Assembly: GCF_007556585.1 (NCBI RefSeq)
Contig: NZ_VJNA01000018.1
Location: 1 to 55,415, forward strand
From: Tepidimonas aquatica
Lineage (GTDB): Bacteria > Pseudomonadota > Gammaproteobacteria > Burkholderiales > Burkholderiaceae_C
DNA: 55,415 nt
Direction of reading: 5' to 3'
A program made the translations under genes and the position numbers. Below, piece after piece: positions 11,264 to 20,936 of the stretch (position 1 is its first letter; each line of letters starts with the position of its first letter). A model generated the notes under the pieces. It did no database searches. It was not told the DNA's origin and was given only the letters and a program-made list of their open reading frames with translations.

Positions 11264-12655
11264 TCAGCCAAAAAACGTGGCGCCGACCTGGAACAGCTTT
11301 TCCACTTCGCGCACGAGGCGCTTGTTGGGGATGAAGATGATGATGTGGTCGTCGGCCTGGATCAGCGTGTCGTGGTGCGGCATCAGCACCTCGGCGTCAC
11401 GACCCTCGCCGCGCACGATGGCGCCGATGCGCGCCCCCGGGGGCAACTTGACCTCCTCGACCCGCCGCCCGACCAGGCGGGAGCTCTTGACATCGCCGCG
11501 CGCCACGCCTTCCAGCGCCTCGGCGGCACCGCGGCGCAGGCTGTGCACCGCCACCACGTCGCCGCGGCGCACGTGCGCCAGCACCTCGCCGATCACCGTC
11601 TGCGCCGGCGACACCGCAATGTCGATCGTGCTGCCCTGCATCATCTCGGCGTAGGCGCGGCGGTTGATGAGCGCCAGCACGCGCCGCGCGCCCAGCCGCT
11701 TGGCCAGCATCGCCGCCATGATGTTGTCCTCGTCGTCACTGGTCAGCGACAGGAACAGATCCATCTCGGCGACGTTTTCTTCTTCCAGCAGCGCCTCGTC
11801 GGTGCAGTCGCCGTGCAGCACCAGCGTGCTGGAGGGTAACTGGCTGGCCAAATACTCGCAGCGTTTGGCGCTGGCTTCGACGATTTTGACCTGGCACTGG
11901 CCGATCAGCGAGCGCGCCAGCCGCAACCCCACCTTGCCGCCTCCGGCGATCATGACGCGCTGCACCGGCTTGTCGCGCGCGTGCAGCGCCGCCAGCACCG
12001 AACGGATTTGGTCGTTGGCCGCGAGGATGAACACCTCGTCGCCGGGCAGGATGCGGGTGCTGGCGCTGGGCGTCATCTCGGCGTCCAGCCGGTACAGCGC
12101 CACCACGCGCATGTCCACCTGCGGCACAAGCTGGCGGAACTCCCCGATCGTGTGCCCCACCAGCGCGCTGCCGGCGGTGGCCCGCACCGCAATGAGGCAC
12201 ACGCGCCTCTGGGCGAACTCCAGCACCTGCAGCGCCTCGGGGTAGTCGATGAGTTGGTGGATGTAGCGCATCACCGACTCTTCCGGGCAGATGACGTGGT
12301 CCACCGCAAAGCCCGACTTGCCCAGCAGGTCGCTGCCCTCCTCGAACTCGGGCGAGCGCAGCCGCGCGATCGTCGTGGGCACGTGGAACACGTCGTGCGC
12401 CACCTTGCACACGACCAGGTTGGACTCATCCAGCGCCGCGCAGGCGATCAACATGTCGGCGTCTTTGGCGCCCGCCTCGGCCAGCACCGAGGGTTGGATG
12501 CCGTTGCCGACCATGCCGCGCAGGTCGAGCCGCTCCTCCAGCGCCCGCACACGCTCCGGGTCCTGGTCGATGACGGTGATGTCGTTTTGCTCAGAAACCA
12601 GGCTCTCGGCGACGCTTTCGCCCACGCGCCCGGCGCCGAAGATGATGATATTCAT
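11264..12655 (-). CDS. trkA: Trk potassium transport regulatory NAD-binding protein
   Basis: A 463-residue cytosolic protein with two RCK modules. MNIIIFGAGRVGESVAESL is the first Rossmann nucleotide-binding loop; VMIAGGGKVGLRLARSL near residue 235 is the second. Each is followed by a TrkA_C-type domain. It binds NAD(H)/ATP and gates the TrkH pore. It is the first gene of trkA-trkH2-trkH1. Its stop is only 6 nt before the trkH2 frame, implying one transcript. TAAGAT at 12665-12670 lies 9 nt before the ATG and could be a -10 element giving an almost leaderless mRNA. Confidence 0.95.
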   Translation of the reverse strand: MNIIIFGAGRVGESVAESLVSEQNDITVIDQDPERVRALEERLDLRGMVGNGIQPSVLAEAGAKDADMLIACAALDESNLVVCKVAHDVFHVPTTIARLRSPEFEEGSDLLGKSGFAVDHVICPEESVMRYIHQLIDYPEALQVLEFAQRRVCLIAVRATAGSALVGHTIGEFRQLVPQVDMRVVALYRLDAEMTPSASTRILPGDEVFILAANDQIRSVLAALHARDKPVQRVMIAGGGKVGLRLARSLIGQCQVKIVEASAKRCEYLASQLPSSTLVLHGDCTDEALLEEENVAEMDLFLSLTSDDEDNIMAAMLAKRLGARRVLALINRRAYAEMMQGSTIDIAVSPAQTVIGEVLAHVRRGDVVAVHSLRRGAAEALEGVARGDVKSSRLVGRRVEEVKLPPGARIGAIVRGEGRDAEVLMPHHDTLIQADDHIIIFIPNKRLVREVEKLFQVGATFFG

Positions 12656-12664
12656 GGCGTGTGT

Positions 12665-12670
12665 ATCTTA
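12665..12670 (-). promoter_or_regulatory. Possible -10 element of trkA
   Basis: TAAGAT on the minus strand (4 of 6 consensus positions) ends 9 nt before the trkA ATG. No good -35 was seen. This is weak evidence on its own, but similar spacing recurs before several genes in this window. Confidence 0.3.
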
Positions 12671-12762
12671 CGCCACGAACCCCGCGGGTCCCACCCGCCG
12701 CCGTGCCGGCGGCGCAACCCCGAACGACACGCACCGGCGAGGCAGCGCCCGCCGCCCGGGTC

Positions 12763-12780
12763 GCGGCGGTTGACCGCCGC
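12763..12780. terminator. Perfect hairpin at the end of the acyl-CoA dehydrogenase gene
   Basis: GCGGCGGT-TG-ACCGCCGC, an 8-bp perfect stem, abuts the stop codon at 12780-12782 and lies downstream of the liuR-to-acd operon. There is no U-tract, so efficiency as an intrinsic terminator is uncertain. Confidence 0.4.
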
Positions 12781-13907
12781 TACAACCCCCGCTGGATCAA
12801 AATCTTCTGCACGTCGCTGGTGCCTTCGTAGATCTGGCACACGCGCACGTCGCGCCAGATGCGCTCGACCGGGAAGTCGCGCACGTAGCCGTAGCCGCCC
12901 AGCGTCTGGATCGCCACCGAGCAGACCCACTCCGCCGTTTCGCTGGCAATCAGCTTGGCCATCGCGGCCTCTTTCAGGCACGGCTGCCCCGCGTCGCGCA
13001 GCGTCGCCGCGTGCCAGGTGAGCTGGCGTGCGGCCTCCAGCTTGGCCGCCGCCTCCGCCAGGCGAAAACCCACCGCCTGGTGCTCGAAGATCGGCTTGCC
13101 GAAGCTTTCGCGCTGCTTGGCGTAGTCGATGGCCACCTCCAGCGCGCTGCGCGCCATGCCGATGCTCTGCGCGGCGATCCCGATGCGGCCGCCCTCCAGC
13201 GCCGACAGCGCGATCTTGTAGCCTTCGCCCTCGGCGCCGATGCGGTGGTCGAGCGGGATGCGGCAGCCCTCCAGCCGGATCTGCGCGGTATCGCTGGAGT
13301 GCTGGCCACACTTGTCTTCCAGACGCTCGACGATGTAGCCCGGCGTGTCGGTGGGCACGATGAAAGCGCTCATGCCGCGCTTGCCCGCCGTCTTGTCGGT
13401 CACGGCGATCACGATGGCCACCTGGCCGTTTTTTCCGCTGGTGATGAACTGCTTGACGCCGTCAAGCACGTAGCCGTCGCCGTCGCGCCGGGCGGTGGTG
13501 CGCAGCCCGGCGGCGTCGGAGCCGACGTGCGGCTCGGTCAGGCAAAACGCGCCCAGCAGCTCGCCGCGCGCCAGCGGCGTGAGCCAGCGCTGCTTTTGCG
13601 CCTCGGTGCCGTAGCGCAGCAAGATGGCGCACACCGGACAGTTGTTGACGCTGATGGCGGTGCTGGTGCCGCCATCACCCGCGGCGATTTCTTCCAGCAC
13701 CAACGCCAGGCTCAAGTAGTCCAAGCCTACCCCGCCGTACTCGGGCGGCACGCACACCCCGTAGCAGCCCAGTTCGGCCAGGCCGCGGTGCGCCTCGCGC
13801 GGGAAGGTGTGGTCGCGGTCCCACTGCGCCGCGTGGGGCCACAGCCGCTCGCGCGCAAACGCGCGCACGGCGTCGCGGATCATCTGCTGTTCGTCGGTCA
13901 GGATCAT
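12780..13907 (-). CDS. Acyl-CoA dehydrogenase, short/branched-chain type
   Basis: A 375-residue FAD-dependent acyl-CoA dehydrogenase. FCLTEPHVGSDAAGLRTTA and WxTS-like FITSGKNGQV flank the FAD/substrate region. The C-terminal QIYEGTSDVQKILI carries the usual catalytic glutamate position of butyryl/acyl-CoA dehydrogenases, unlike LiuA. It oxidises an acyl-CoA to the 2-enoyl-CoA and passes electrons to ETF. It is the last gene of the liuR operon, 14 nt after the thiolase, so a branched- or short-chain substrate is inferred; exact specificity cannot be read from sequence. The ATG at 13907 gives normal length. Confidence 0.92.
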   Translation of the reverse strand: MILTDEQQMIRDAVRAFARERLWPHAAQWDRDHTFPREAHRGLAELGCYGVCVPPEYGGVGLDYLSLALVLEEIAAGDGGTSTAISVNNCPVCAILLRYGTEAQKQRWLTPLARGELLGAFCLTEPHVGSDAAGLRTTARRDGDGYVLDGVKQFITSGKNGQVAIVIAVTDKTAGKRGMSAFIVPTDTPGYIVERLEDKCGQHSSDTAQIRLEGCRIPLDHRIGAEGEGYKIALSALEGGRIGIAAQSIGMARSALEVAIDYAKQRESFGKPIFEHQAVGFRLAEAAAKLEAARQLTWHAATLRDAGQPCLKEAAMAKLIASETAEWVCSVAIQTLGGYGYVRDFPVERIWRDVRVCQIYEGTSDVQKILIQRGL

Positions 13908-13921
13908 GGACGCCCCGGGTC

Positions 13922-15112
13922 TCAGAGCAGCTCCAGCGCCACGGCGGTGCCTTCGCCGCCGCCGATGCACAGGGTGGCCACACCACGCTTGAGGCCGCGC
14001 GCCTGCAGGGCGTGGATCAGCGTGACCATGATGCGCGCGCCGCTGGCGCCGATCGGGTGCCCCAGCGCGCAGGCGCCGCCGTTGACGTTGACGATGTCGT
14101 GGCCGATGCCCAGCTCGGTCATCAGCGCCATCGGCACGACGGCAAAAGCCTCGTTGACCTCCCACAGTTGCACGTCGGCCACCTGCCAGCCGACCTGCGC
14201 CAGCAGCTTGCGCGTGGCGCCCACCGGCGCGGTGGTGAACCAGTTGGGCTCCTGCGCGTGCGTGGCATGGCCGACGATGCGCGCCAGCGGCCGGCAGCCC
14301 AGCTTGGCGGCGGTGGAGGCGCGCATCAGCACCAGCGCCGCGGCGCCGTCGTTGATCGAGGAGCTGGACGCTGCGGTGATGGTGCCGTCCTTTTTGAACG
14401 CGGGCTTGAGCTGCGGGATCTTGTCCAGTTTGATTTTGCCGGGACCCTCGTCGGTGGCCACGACGCGCTCGCCGCTGCGGTCTTTGACGGTGACCGGTGT
14501 GATTTCGGTGGCGAAGCTGCCGTCGGCCACGGCACGCTGGGCGCGCTTGACGCTCTCAGTGGCAAAAGCGTCCTGCTGCTCACGGGTGAACTGGTACTTG
14601 GCGGCGCAGTCCTCGCCAAAGGTGCCCATGCTGCGACCGGGTTCGTAGGCGTCTTCCAGGCCGTCGAGCATCATGTGGTCGAAGACGCGGTCATGCCCCA
14701 TGCGGTAACCACCGCGGCCCTTGAGCAGCAGGTACGGCGCGTTGGTCATGCTCTCCATGCCACCCGCCACCATGACCCGGGCGCTGCCAGCGACCAGCAT
14801 GTCGTGCGCCAGCATCGCAGCCTTCATGCCCGAGCCGCACATCTTGGACAGTGTGACCGCACCGGCGCTCTTGGGCAGCCCGGCCTTGAGCGCCGCCTGG
14901 CGTGCCGGAGCCTGGCCCTGGCCGGCCATCAGGCAGTTGCCCATCAGGACTTCGTCGACCTGCTCCGGTGCCAGGCCGGCGCGCTCGACGGCGGCCCGGA
15001 TCGCCGCGGCGCCGAGGTCGTGCGCGGCCAGGGCCGCAAAGTCGCCTTGAAAGCTGCCCATGGGGGTGCGGGCGGCTCCAACGATGACGATGGGATCGGT
15101 GGTGGTGCTCAT
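13922..15112 (-). CDS. Acetyl-CoA C-acetyltransferase (thiolase)
   Basis: A 396-residue biosynthetic-type thiolase of the AtoB/PhaA class. The acyl-accepting Cys92 is in [32 protein letters not shown] holds the catalytic histidine, and the C-terminal [13 protein letters not shown] holds the second cysteine. It interconverts acetoacetyl-CoA and two acetyl-CoA, so it can finish leucine breakdown after acetoacetate activation; no acetoacetate:CoA transferase is seen in the window. Its ATG overlaps the aceK stop by 3 nt (ATGA), indicating translational coupling. Confidence 0.95.
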   Translation of the reverse strand: MSTTTDPIVIVGAARTPMGSFQGDFAALAAHDLGAAAIRAAVERAGLAPEQVDEVLMGNCLMAGQGQAPARQAALKAGLPKSAGAVTLSKMCGSGMKAAMLAHDMLVAGSARVMVAGGMESMTNAPYLLLKGRGGYRMGHDRVFDHMMLDGLEDAYEPGRSMGTFGEDCAAKYQFTREQQDAFATESVKRAQRAVADGSFATEITPVTVKDRSGERVVATDEGPGKIKLDKIPQLKPAFKKDGTITAASSSSINDGAAALVLMRASTAAKLGCRPLARIVGHATHAQEPNWFTTAPVGATRKLLAQVGWQVADVQLWEVNEAFAVVPMALMTELGIGHDIVNVNGGACALGHPIGASGARIMVTLIHALQARGLKRGVATLCIGGGEGTAVALELL

Positions 15113-17043
15113 GCGGTCACTCCTTCAGCGGATGAAAAGGTGGACGAAGCCGCCACCAGCGCCGCGCCATCCAGCGGCGGCGGCTCTGGCGCGGCAGCGC
15201 GGGCGGCCGATTCGGCGGTGGGGCTCAACGCCACCGCCCGGCGGGTGGAAAAGCGGCGCGACTGCTCGTAGGGGAAGATGTCGTGCACGTGCCCCGCGCG
15301 CAGGCGCTGCTGGTGCGCCAGCCAGAATTCGACGTCGAGCAAGTCGGCGTGGTGGCGCATAAAAATCTCGCGCACCAGCGGGTTGGAGAGCAAAAACGGC
15401 CCGAACGTCTCCGGAAACACATCGTGCGGGCCAACGCTGTACCACACCTCGCCGCTGAGCTCATCGTCCTCGTTGCGCGGTGGCGGCACGCGCCGAAAAT
15501 TGCAGTCGGTGATGTATTCGATTTCGTCGTAGTCGTAAAACACCACCTTGCCGTGGCGCGTGATGCCAAAGTTCTTCCACAGCATGTCGCCCGGGAAGAT
15601 GTTGGCCGCCACCAGATCCTTGATGGCGTTGCCGTATTCGATGACGGCGTGCTCGAGCTGCTGGCGCGCGCGCTGGTCGTCGGGGTTGGCCTGCAGCGCG
15701 TCGAAGCACTCTTGCAGGTAGATGTTGAGCGGGATCATGCGCCGCTCGATGTAGACGTGCTTGAGCACCACTTCGACGTTGCCGTCGCCGTTGCGGTCAC
15801 CGATTTCGATTTGGCTTGGGGCCTCGCGCAGGATTTCTTCGATCAGCTCGTCGGTGAAGCGCGCGCGCGGAAACCCCACCTCCGAAAACTCCAGCGTATC
15901 GGCCATGCGGCCGGCACGGTCGTGCTGTTTGACGAGCTGGTATTTGGCGCGCACCTGCTCGGGCGTGATGTCCTTTTGCGGCGGGAAGCGGTCCTTGATG
16001 ACCTTGAACACGAACGGAAAGCTCGGCAAGTCGAACACCAGCATCACCATGCCCTTGATGCCGGGGGCGATGCGAAATTTATCCGTGCTGTGCCGCATGT
16101 GGTAGAGAAAGTCGCGGTAAAAGAGCGTCTTGCCCTGCTTGGCCAAGCCCAGCGCGTTGTAAAACTCGGCGCGCGGCTTGCGCGGCATCATGCTGCGCAA
16201 AAACTGCACGTAGGCGCTGGGCACCTCCATGTCGACCATGAAGTACGCGCGCGCAAAGCTGAACAGCATCAGCAGGTCGTCTTCGCCGTGCAGCAACGCA
16301 TCGATGACCAGCTGGCCGTGCGCGTTGTGCAGGATGGGCAGCGCGAACGGCACTTCCTGAAACCCGTTGATCAGCTTGCCCACCGCGTACGCGCCTTTGT
16401 TGCGGTAAAAGAGGCTGTCGAGCACCTGGATTTGGAAGTTGGGGCGCAGCCGGCTGTGGTCGAACAGCGGCAGCAGCGCGTCGTGCACGTCGGCCACGTC
16501 GCGCGCCAAATCCTCAAACGGCACGCGCAGACCAAAGTCCTGCACCATGCGCTGCAGCGTCGGCTGCAGCTCCTCCAGCGTTTGCGGGTAGTAGCAACGG
16601 TAGGTGGTGTGGCTGCTCGGGTCTTCGGGTTCGATGTACTCCGTGCTGATCGCGGGGCGCACGAAGATGAAGTCGTTTTGGAAGTAGCTGCGGTGCAGGA
16701 TTTTGGTCGTGACCGAGTTGAAAAACGTCTCGGCCAGTTCGGGCTGGCGGTGGTCCACCAGCATGCCGATGTACAGCAGCTTGGCCTGTTGCCACACCTC
16801 CATCGGCTGCTGCGAAGCCTGGAACTCGCGCTCCAGCCGCGTCACACACTCCTTGACGCGCAGGTCGTAAAACTCGATGCGCTCGCGCTGCGCCCGTTGC
16901 TGCCCGGCCCAATCGGCGGTTTCGAAGCGGTGCTTGGCGCGCGCCGACTCGGCCCGAAACAGGCGGTAGTGGCGGTTGAAGCCGTCGATCATCGCGCGGG
17001 CGATGCCCCAGGCGACGTTGGAGTCGATGCGTTGCAGCAGCAT
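15109..17043 (-). CDS. aceK: Isocitrate dehydrogenase kinase/phosphatase
   Basis: A 644-residue bifunctional enzyme that phosphorylates and dephosphorylates isocitrate dehydrogenase, setting flux between the TCA cycle and the glyoxylate shunt. [22 protein letters not shown] and [20 protein letters not shown] with [10 protein letters not shown] are conserved AceK kinase-core segments. The ATG at 17043 ([20 protein letters not shown]) begins the AceK homology; the open frame to 17430 only overlaps the carbonic anhydrase gene. Length is slightly above E. coli AceK (about 580). Its place inside a leucine operon rather than beside aceA/aceB is notable. Confidence 0.95.
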   Translation of the reverse strand: MLLQRIDSNVAWGIARAMIDGFNRHYRLFRAESARAKHRFETADWAGQQRAQRERIEFYDLRVKECVTRLEREFQASQQPMEVWQQAKLLYIGMLVDHRQPELAETFFNSVTTKILHRSYFQNDFIFVRPAISTEYIEPEDPSSHTTYRCYYPQTLEELQPTLQRMVQDFGLRVPFEDLARDVADVHDALLPLFDHSRLRPNFQIQVLDSLFYRNKGAYAVGKLINGFQEVPFALPILHNAHGQLVIDALLHGEDDLLMLFSFARAYFMVDMEVPSAYVQFLRSMMPRKPRAEFYNALGLAKQGKTLFYRDFLYHMRHSTDKFRIAPGIKGMVMLVFDLPSFPFVFKVIKDRFPPQKDITPEQVRAKYQLVKQHDRAGRMADTLEFSEVGFPRARFTDELIEEILREAPSQIEIGDRNGDGNVEVVLKHVYIERRMIPLNIYLQECFDALQANPDDQRARQQLEHAVIEYGNAIKDLVAANIFPGDMLWKNFGITRHGKVVFYDYDEIEYITDCNFRRVPPPRNEDDELSGEVWYSVGPHDVFPETFGPFLLSNPLVREIFMRHHADLLDVEFWLAHQQRLRAGHVHDIFPYEQSRRFSTRRAVALSPTAESAARAAAPEPPPLDGAALVAASSTFSSAEGVTA

Positions 17044-17059
17044 GGTGCAGACCTTTGCT

Positions 17060-17734
17060 TCAGGCGGCGGGGCGGTCGTGCGCCCCCTGGTGCCGTTGCC
17101 GCACCGCCGCACAGGCCGCAGCATAACCCGCCTCGATGTCGCCGCCCAACCCGATCGACACCCCCAGGTCCTGCAGCAAACCGTCGCGCAAACCGTACAC
17201 CCAGCCATGCACGGTGACCGCCTGCCCGCGCGCCCAGGCGTCTTGCAGCACCGTCGATTGCGCCACGTGACGCACCTGCTCGATGACGTTGAGCTCGCAC
17301 AGGGCGTCCAGGCGCGCGTCGTGCGCCAGCGCCTGCAGCGTGGCGGCATGGTGCTCGGCGACGTCACGCACGTGGCGCAGCCAGTTGTCGGCCAGCCCCA
17401 CCCGCTGGCCCAGCAGCGCCGCTTGCACACCGCCGCAGCCGTAATGCCCCACGACCATCACGTGCTCAACCCGCAACACGTCGACCGCGTACTGCACGGC
17501 CGACAGGCAATTGAGGTCGGTGGGCACCACGACGTTGGCCACGTTGCGGTGCACGAACACCTCGCCCGGCTCCAGGCCGGTGATCTGGTTGGCCGGCACA
17601 CGGCTGTCGGAGCAGCCGATCCACATGTAGCGCGGCGACTGCTGCCGCGCCAGCTCGGCAAAAAAGCCGGGGCGCTCGGCCTGGATGCGCTCGGCCCAGG
17701 CGCGGTTGCGCTGCAGCAGCACGCGCCACGGCAT
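17060..17734 (-). CDS. can: Beta-class carbonic anhydrase
   Basis: A 224-residue zinc enzyme that hydrates CO2 to bicarbonate. Zn ligands Cys41 (in [14 protein letters not shown]), His97 and Cys100 (GHYGCGG), plus the Asp43-Arg45 dyad, are all present. Its ATG overlaps the liuA stop by one base (TGATG), so it is translationally coupled to liuA. Methylcrotonyl-CoA carboxylase consumes bicarbonate, which gives a metabolic reason for this position. The longer frame to 17920 is inside liuA and is not used. Confidence 0.95.
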   Translation of the reverse strand: MPWRVLLQRNRAWAERIQAERPGFFAELARQQSPRYMWIGCSDSRVPANQITGLEPGEVFVHRNVANVVVPTDLNCLSAVQYAVDVLRVEHVMVVGHYGCGGVQAALLGQRVGLADNWLRHVRDVAEHHAATLQALAHDARLDALCELNVIEQVRHVAQSTVLQDAWARGQAVTVHGWVYGLRDGLLQDLGVSIGLGGDIEAGYAAACAAVRQRHQGAHDRPAA

Positions 17735-18915
17735 CAGGCGGTCTCCGCAAACAGCTCGCGGCCAATCAGCATGCGGCGGATTTCGCTGGTGCCGGCACCG
17801 ATTTCGTACAACTTGGCGTCGCGCCACAGGCGCCCCAGCGGGTAGTCGTTGATGTAGCCATTGCCGCCGAAGATCTGGATGCCGTCGCCGGCCATTTTGG
17901 TAGCCTGCTCGGCACACCACAGGATGACGCTGGCGCAGTCCTTGCGCACCTGGCGCACATGCGCCGCCCCCAGGCGATCGAGGTTTTTGCCGACCGTGTA
18001 CAGGAACGAGCGCGCCGCCTGCAGCGTGGTGTACATGTCGGCCACCTTGCCTTGGATCAGCTGGAACTCGCCGATGCTCTGGCCGAACTGCTTGCGCTCG
18101 TGGATGTAGGGGACGACGTTGTCCATCACCGCCTGCATGATGCCGACGGGGCCGGCAGCGAGCACGGCGCGTTCATAGTCCAGTCCGCTCATCAACACCT
18201 TGACGCCGTTGTTGAGGCCACCCAGGATGTTGTCGGCCGGCACTTCGACGTTGTGGAACACCAGCTCGCCCGTGTGGCTGCCGCGCATGCCCAGTTTGTC
18301 GAGCTTTTGCGCCACCGAAAAGCCCTTCATGCCCTTTTCGATGATGAAGGCGGTGATGCCGCGCGCACCCAGTTCCGGCTCGGTCTTGGCGTAGACCACC
18401 AGCGTGTCGGCATCCGGCCCGTTGGTGATCCACATCTTGCTGCCGTTGAGCAGGTAGTAGCCGCCCTTGTCCTCGGCGCGCAGCTTCATGCTGACGACGT
18501 CGGAGCCGGCGCCCGGCTCGCTCATGGCCAGCGCGCCGACGTGCTCGCCGCTGATCAGCTTGGGCAGGTACTTGCGTTTTTGCGCCTCGGTCCCGTTGCG
18601 GCGGATCTGGTTGACGCACAGGTTGGAGTGCGCGCCGTACGACAGCCCCACCGAGGCGCTGGCGCGGCTGATTTCCTCCATCGCGATCATGTGCGCCAGG
18701 TAGCCCATGGCCGCGCCGCCGTACTCCTCCTCGACGGTGATGCCGAGCACGCCCAGCTCGCCCATCTTGCGCCACAGGTCCATCGGGAACTGGTCGGTGC
18801 GGTCGATCTCCGCGGCCCGCGGGGCGATTTCGGCCTGGGCAAAGGCGCGCACCGCGTCGCGCAGCGCATCGATGTCGTCACCAAGCTGAAAGTCAAGGCC
18901 GGGCAAATGGGTCAT
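17734..18915 (-). CDS. liuA: Isovaleryl-CoA dehydrogenase
   Basis: A 393-residue FAD enzyme that oxidises isovaleryl-CoA to 3-methylcrotonyl-CoA. [16 protein letters not shown] and the [10 protein letters not shown] segment form the FAD-binding core. The segment [13 protein letters not shown] contains the glutamate used as catalytic base in isovaleryl-CoA dehydrogenases, while the usual C-terminal base position reads [12 protein letters not shown] (Gly in place of Glu); this pairing is diagnostic of IVD. The ATG at 18915 has AGGAGA about 7 nt upstream, better than the in-frame ATG at 18957. It follows the thioesterase gene by 38 nt. Confidence 0.96.
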   Translation of the reverse strand: MTHLPGLDFQLGDDIDALRDAVRAFAQAEIAPRAAEIDRTDQFPMDLWRKMGELGVLGITVEEEYGGAAMGYLAHMIAMEEISRASASVGLSYGAHSNLCVNQIRRNGTEAQKRKYLPKLISGEHVGALAMSEPGAGSDVVSMKLRAEDKGGYYLLNGSKMWITNGPDADTLVVYAKTEPELGARGITAFIIEKGMKGFSVAQKLDKLGMRGSHTGELVFHNVEVPADNILGGLNNGVKVLMSGLDYERAVLAAGPVGIMQAVMDNVVPYIHERKQFGQSIGEFQLIQGKVADMYTTLQAARSFLYTVGKNLDRLGAAHVRQVRKDCASVILWCAEQATKMAGDGIQIFGGNGYINDYPLGRLWRDAKLYEIGAGTSEIRRMLIGRELFAETA

Positions 18916-18953
18916 GGGTCGTCTCCTGGAGTGGGATCGGGGTGGAATGGCGG

Positions 18954-19400
18954 TCAATAGGTCTTGGGCACCGGCACCAGCGTCTGCTGCATGACCGCGC
19001 AGGGGCTGCGCGTGCCGTCGGGGGCCACATGCACCAGCTCCGCCGTGGTGACGATGATGCGCCGGCCGGCGCGCACGACGCGACCGAGGGCCAGCAACTC
19101 GCCGTCCTGAAAGGCGGCCAGGAAATTGATCTTGTATTCGACGGTGGTGACTTCCATGCCGTCCGGGGCCACGGTCAGGCCGGCGTAGCCGCCCGCGATG
19201 TCGGCCAGCGCCCCCATCGCGCCGCCGTGGAAGCCGTTCTGCTGCTGCGTCACCTTGTCCGAATAGGGCAGCGCCAGCGTCACGGTGCCCGGGCCCACCT
19301 CGACCAGCCGCACGCCCAAGTGGCGCATCATGCCCTGGCGGGCCAGGCTGGCGGCAACACGCTCGCGCAGCGCGGTCAGATCGGGGGTGGTGGCGGTCAC
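18954..19400 (-). CDS. PaaI-like hotdog-fold acyl-CoA thioesterase
   Basis: A 148-residue single hotdog domain. [22 protein letters not shown] contains the HGG-x-MxxLAD active-site motif of the PaaI/YbgC-like thioesterase group. It probably hydrolyses acyl-CoAs that build up in the pathway and frees CoA. The start is GTG at 19400 with GGAG about 10 nt upstream. It is the first gene after the LiuR palindrome (37-60 nt upstream of the start) and leads the liuA operon. The precise substrate is not readable. Confidence 0.85.
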   Translation of the reverse strand: MTATTPDLTALRERVAASLARQGMMRHLGVRLVEVGPGTVTLALPYSDKVTQQQNGFHGGAMGALADIAGGYAGLTVAPDGMEVTTVEYKINFLAAFQDGELLALGRVVRAGRRIIVTTAELVHVAPDGTRSPCAVMQQTLVPVPKTY

Positions 19401-19436
19401 GGGCGAGGTCTCCGGCGCGGGGCGGCGAGCGCTTTG

Positions 19437-19460
19437 ATTGACGTTTACGTAAACGTCAAT
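19437..19460. promoter_or_regulatory. LiuR-type operator, perfect 24-bp palindrome
   Basis: The half-site ATTGACGTTTAC is followed immediately by its exact reverse complement GTAAACGTCAAT. It sits between the liuR stop codon and the thioesterase-liuA operon, 37 nt before the GTG start. MerR-family LiuR regulators of branched-chain amino acid catabolism are known to use palindromes of this TTGACGTnnACG type, so binding of the adjacent LiuR is strongly suggested. Confidence 0.85.
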
Positions 19461-19882
19461 TATGCCGCTTTTTCCGGCGGACTCGCCCCGTCGCCCAGCT
19501 TGGCCAGCAGCGCACGCGCTTCTTTTTCGTGAGCTTTGATTTCGTCCAGCGTGGCTTGCAGGTCGGCCATCTGGTCTTCGATCTGGCGCCGGTGCACCGC
19601 CAGCACCTGCAAAAATTTGCGCAACTGCGGCCCAGTGTCGCGCGGGCTGTCGTACATGTCGATCAGCTCCTTGGCTTCAGACAGGCTCAGACCCAACCGC
19701 TTGGCGCGCAGCACCAGCTTGAGGCGTGTGCGATCCCGCGCCGAGTACACGCGGCTGCGCCCACCCGGCCCCGCACGGCGGGGCTGCAGCAGGCCCATGT
19801 CTTCGTAAAAACGGATGGCGCGGGTGGTGAGGTCGAATTCACGCGCCAGGTCACCGATGGTGTAGGTCGTGCTTTTGCTCAT
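19460..19882 (-). CDS. liuR: MerR-family regulator of leucine/isovalerate degradation
   Basis: A 140-residue MerR protein. YTIGDLAREFDLTTRAIRFY followed by EDMGLLQPRR is the winged helix-turn-helix, and residues about 75-125 form the long dimerisation coiled coil. There are no C-terminal cysteines, which fits the LiuR type rather than metal sensors. It is encoded directly upstream of the thioesterase-liuA operon, with one perfect palindrome at each end of the gene (19437-19460 and 19914-19933), which suggests both autoregulation and control of the operon. Function by family and context is firm; whether it represses or activates is not. Confidence 0.93.
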   Translation of the reverse strand: MSKSTTYTIGDLAREFDLTTRAIRFYEDMGLLQPRRAGPGGRSRVYSARDRTRLKLVLRAKRLGLSLSEAKELIDMYDSPRDTGPQLRKFLQVLAVHRRQIEDQMADLQATLDEIKAHEKEARALLAKLGDGASPPEKAA

Positions 19883-19913
19883 GGTGGACGACTGGGACTG
19901 CGCGGGGCACGGT

Positions 19914-19933
19914 TGACGTTGACGTCAACGTCA
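19914..19933. promoter_or_regulatory. LiuR-type operator, perfect 20-bp palindrome between liuR and the UbiA-family gene
   Basis: TGACGTTGAC followed by GTCAACGTCA is perfectly symmetrical and shares the TGACGTt…ACGTCA core with the site at 19437-19460. It lies 31 nt before the liuR ATG and about 44 nt before the divergent UbiA-family start, so it can serve both directions. A TTGACG within it (19919-19924) could also be the -35 of the plus-strand gene. Confidence 0.8.
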
Positions 19934-19976
19934 GATGCCACGCATGATACGCGCCAGCGCCGCTGCCGTATAGTGC

Positions 19977-20930
19977 ATGGGCATGGACCCCACGCCCAGC
20001 ACCGCCCCGCTGCAGCCCGCCGTCGCATGGCGGTTGGCGCGGCCTGGTTTTTTGTGGGTGACGCTGGCCGGTGTGCTGCTGGGCCTGGCCAGTGCGGCCG
20101 CGTGCGGATGCGGCTTTGACGTGGGGCGCGCGGCGCTGACGCTGCTGCTGGCGCTGCTGGCGCATGCCGCGGCCAACGCATGGAACGACCACCACGACGC
20201 GCTCAACGGCGCCGACGCCGCCAACCCGGCGCCGCTGTCGCCGTTCACCGGTGGGTCACGCGTGATCCAACAGGGCCTGGCCAGCGCCGACGACGCGCGG
20301 CGCTTGGCGCTGGCGCTGGCGGCGCTGGTGGTGCTGGGCGGACTGTGGCTGGCGCTGCACGCGGGCGGCGGCTTGGTGCTGATCGGGCTGGCCGGGTTGA
20401 CGCTGGGGTGGGCGTACTCGGCGCCGCCGCTGCGGCTGATGGCACGCGGGCTGGGGGAGCTGACGGTCGCGCTGGCGTGGTGGCTGATCGTCGTGGGGGC
20501 GGACTACGCCGAGCGTGGCCAGTGGAGTTGGGTGCCCGCGGCCAGCGCCGTGCCGTTTGCGTTGCTGGTGGTCAACATCCTGCTGATCAACGGCGTGCCC
20601 GATGCCCCCTACGACGCGCGGGTGGCCAAGCGCACGCTGGCGGTGCGGTTGGGGCCGCTGGGGGTGGCGGCGCTGTACACGGTGCTGGCGCTGCTGGCGC
20701 ACGGCATCTTGCTGGTGCTGTGGCTGGCACAAGTGCCGCCGAGCACCGCGTGGTGGGGCCTGGCCTCGGGGCCGCTGGCGCTGGCCGCGGCGTGGCTGTT
20801 GTGGCGCCATGTGGCGCTGGGGCGGGCGGTGACGGCGCTGCGGCCGGCGATCGGGCTCACCATCGGGGCGACGCTCGTGCATGCGCTGGCGCTGGCCGCG
20901 GCGTTCGCGGCGGTGGCGCTGCAGCGCTGA
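19977..20930 (+). CDS. UbiA-family prenyltransferase
   Basis: About 317 residues with eight or nine predicted membrane helices. The first Asp-rich motif is [14 protein letters not shown] (NDxxD) near residue 65 and the second is [20 protein letters not shown] (DxxxD), the pair that binds the prenyl diphosphate through Mg2+. The overall pattern resembles MenA-like 1,4-dihydroxy-2-naphthoate prenyltransferases more than UbiA of ubiquinone synthesis, but no quinone genes are nearby and the acceptor is unknown. ATGs at 19977 and 19983 are both possible. A LiuR-type palindrome precedes it. Confidence 0.82.
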   Translation: MGMDPTPSTAPLQPAVAWRLARPGFLWVTLAGVLLGLASAAACGCGFDVGRAALTLLLALLAHAAANAWNDHHDALNGADAANPAPLSPFTGGSRVIQQGLASADDARRLALALAALVVLGGLWLALHAGGGLVLIGLAGLTLGWAYSAPPLRLMARGLGELTVALAWWLIVVGADYAERGQWSWVPAASAVPFALLVVNILLINGVPDAPYDARVAKRTLAVRLGPLGVAALYTVLALLAHGILLVLWLAQVPPSTAWWGLASGPLALAAAWLLWRHVALGRAVTALRPAIGLTIGATLVHALALAAAFAAVALQR

Positions 20931-20936
20931 CGGGGT

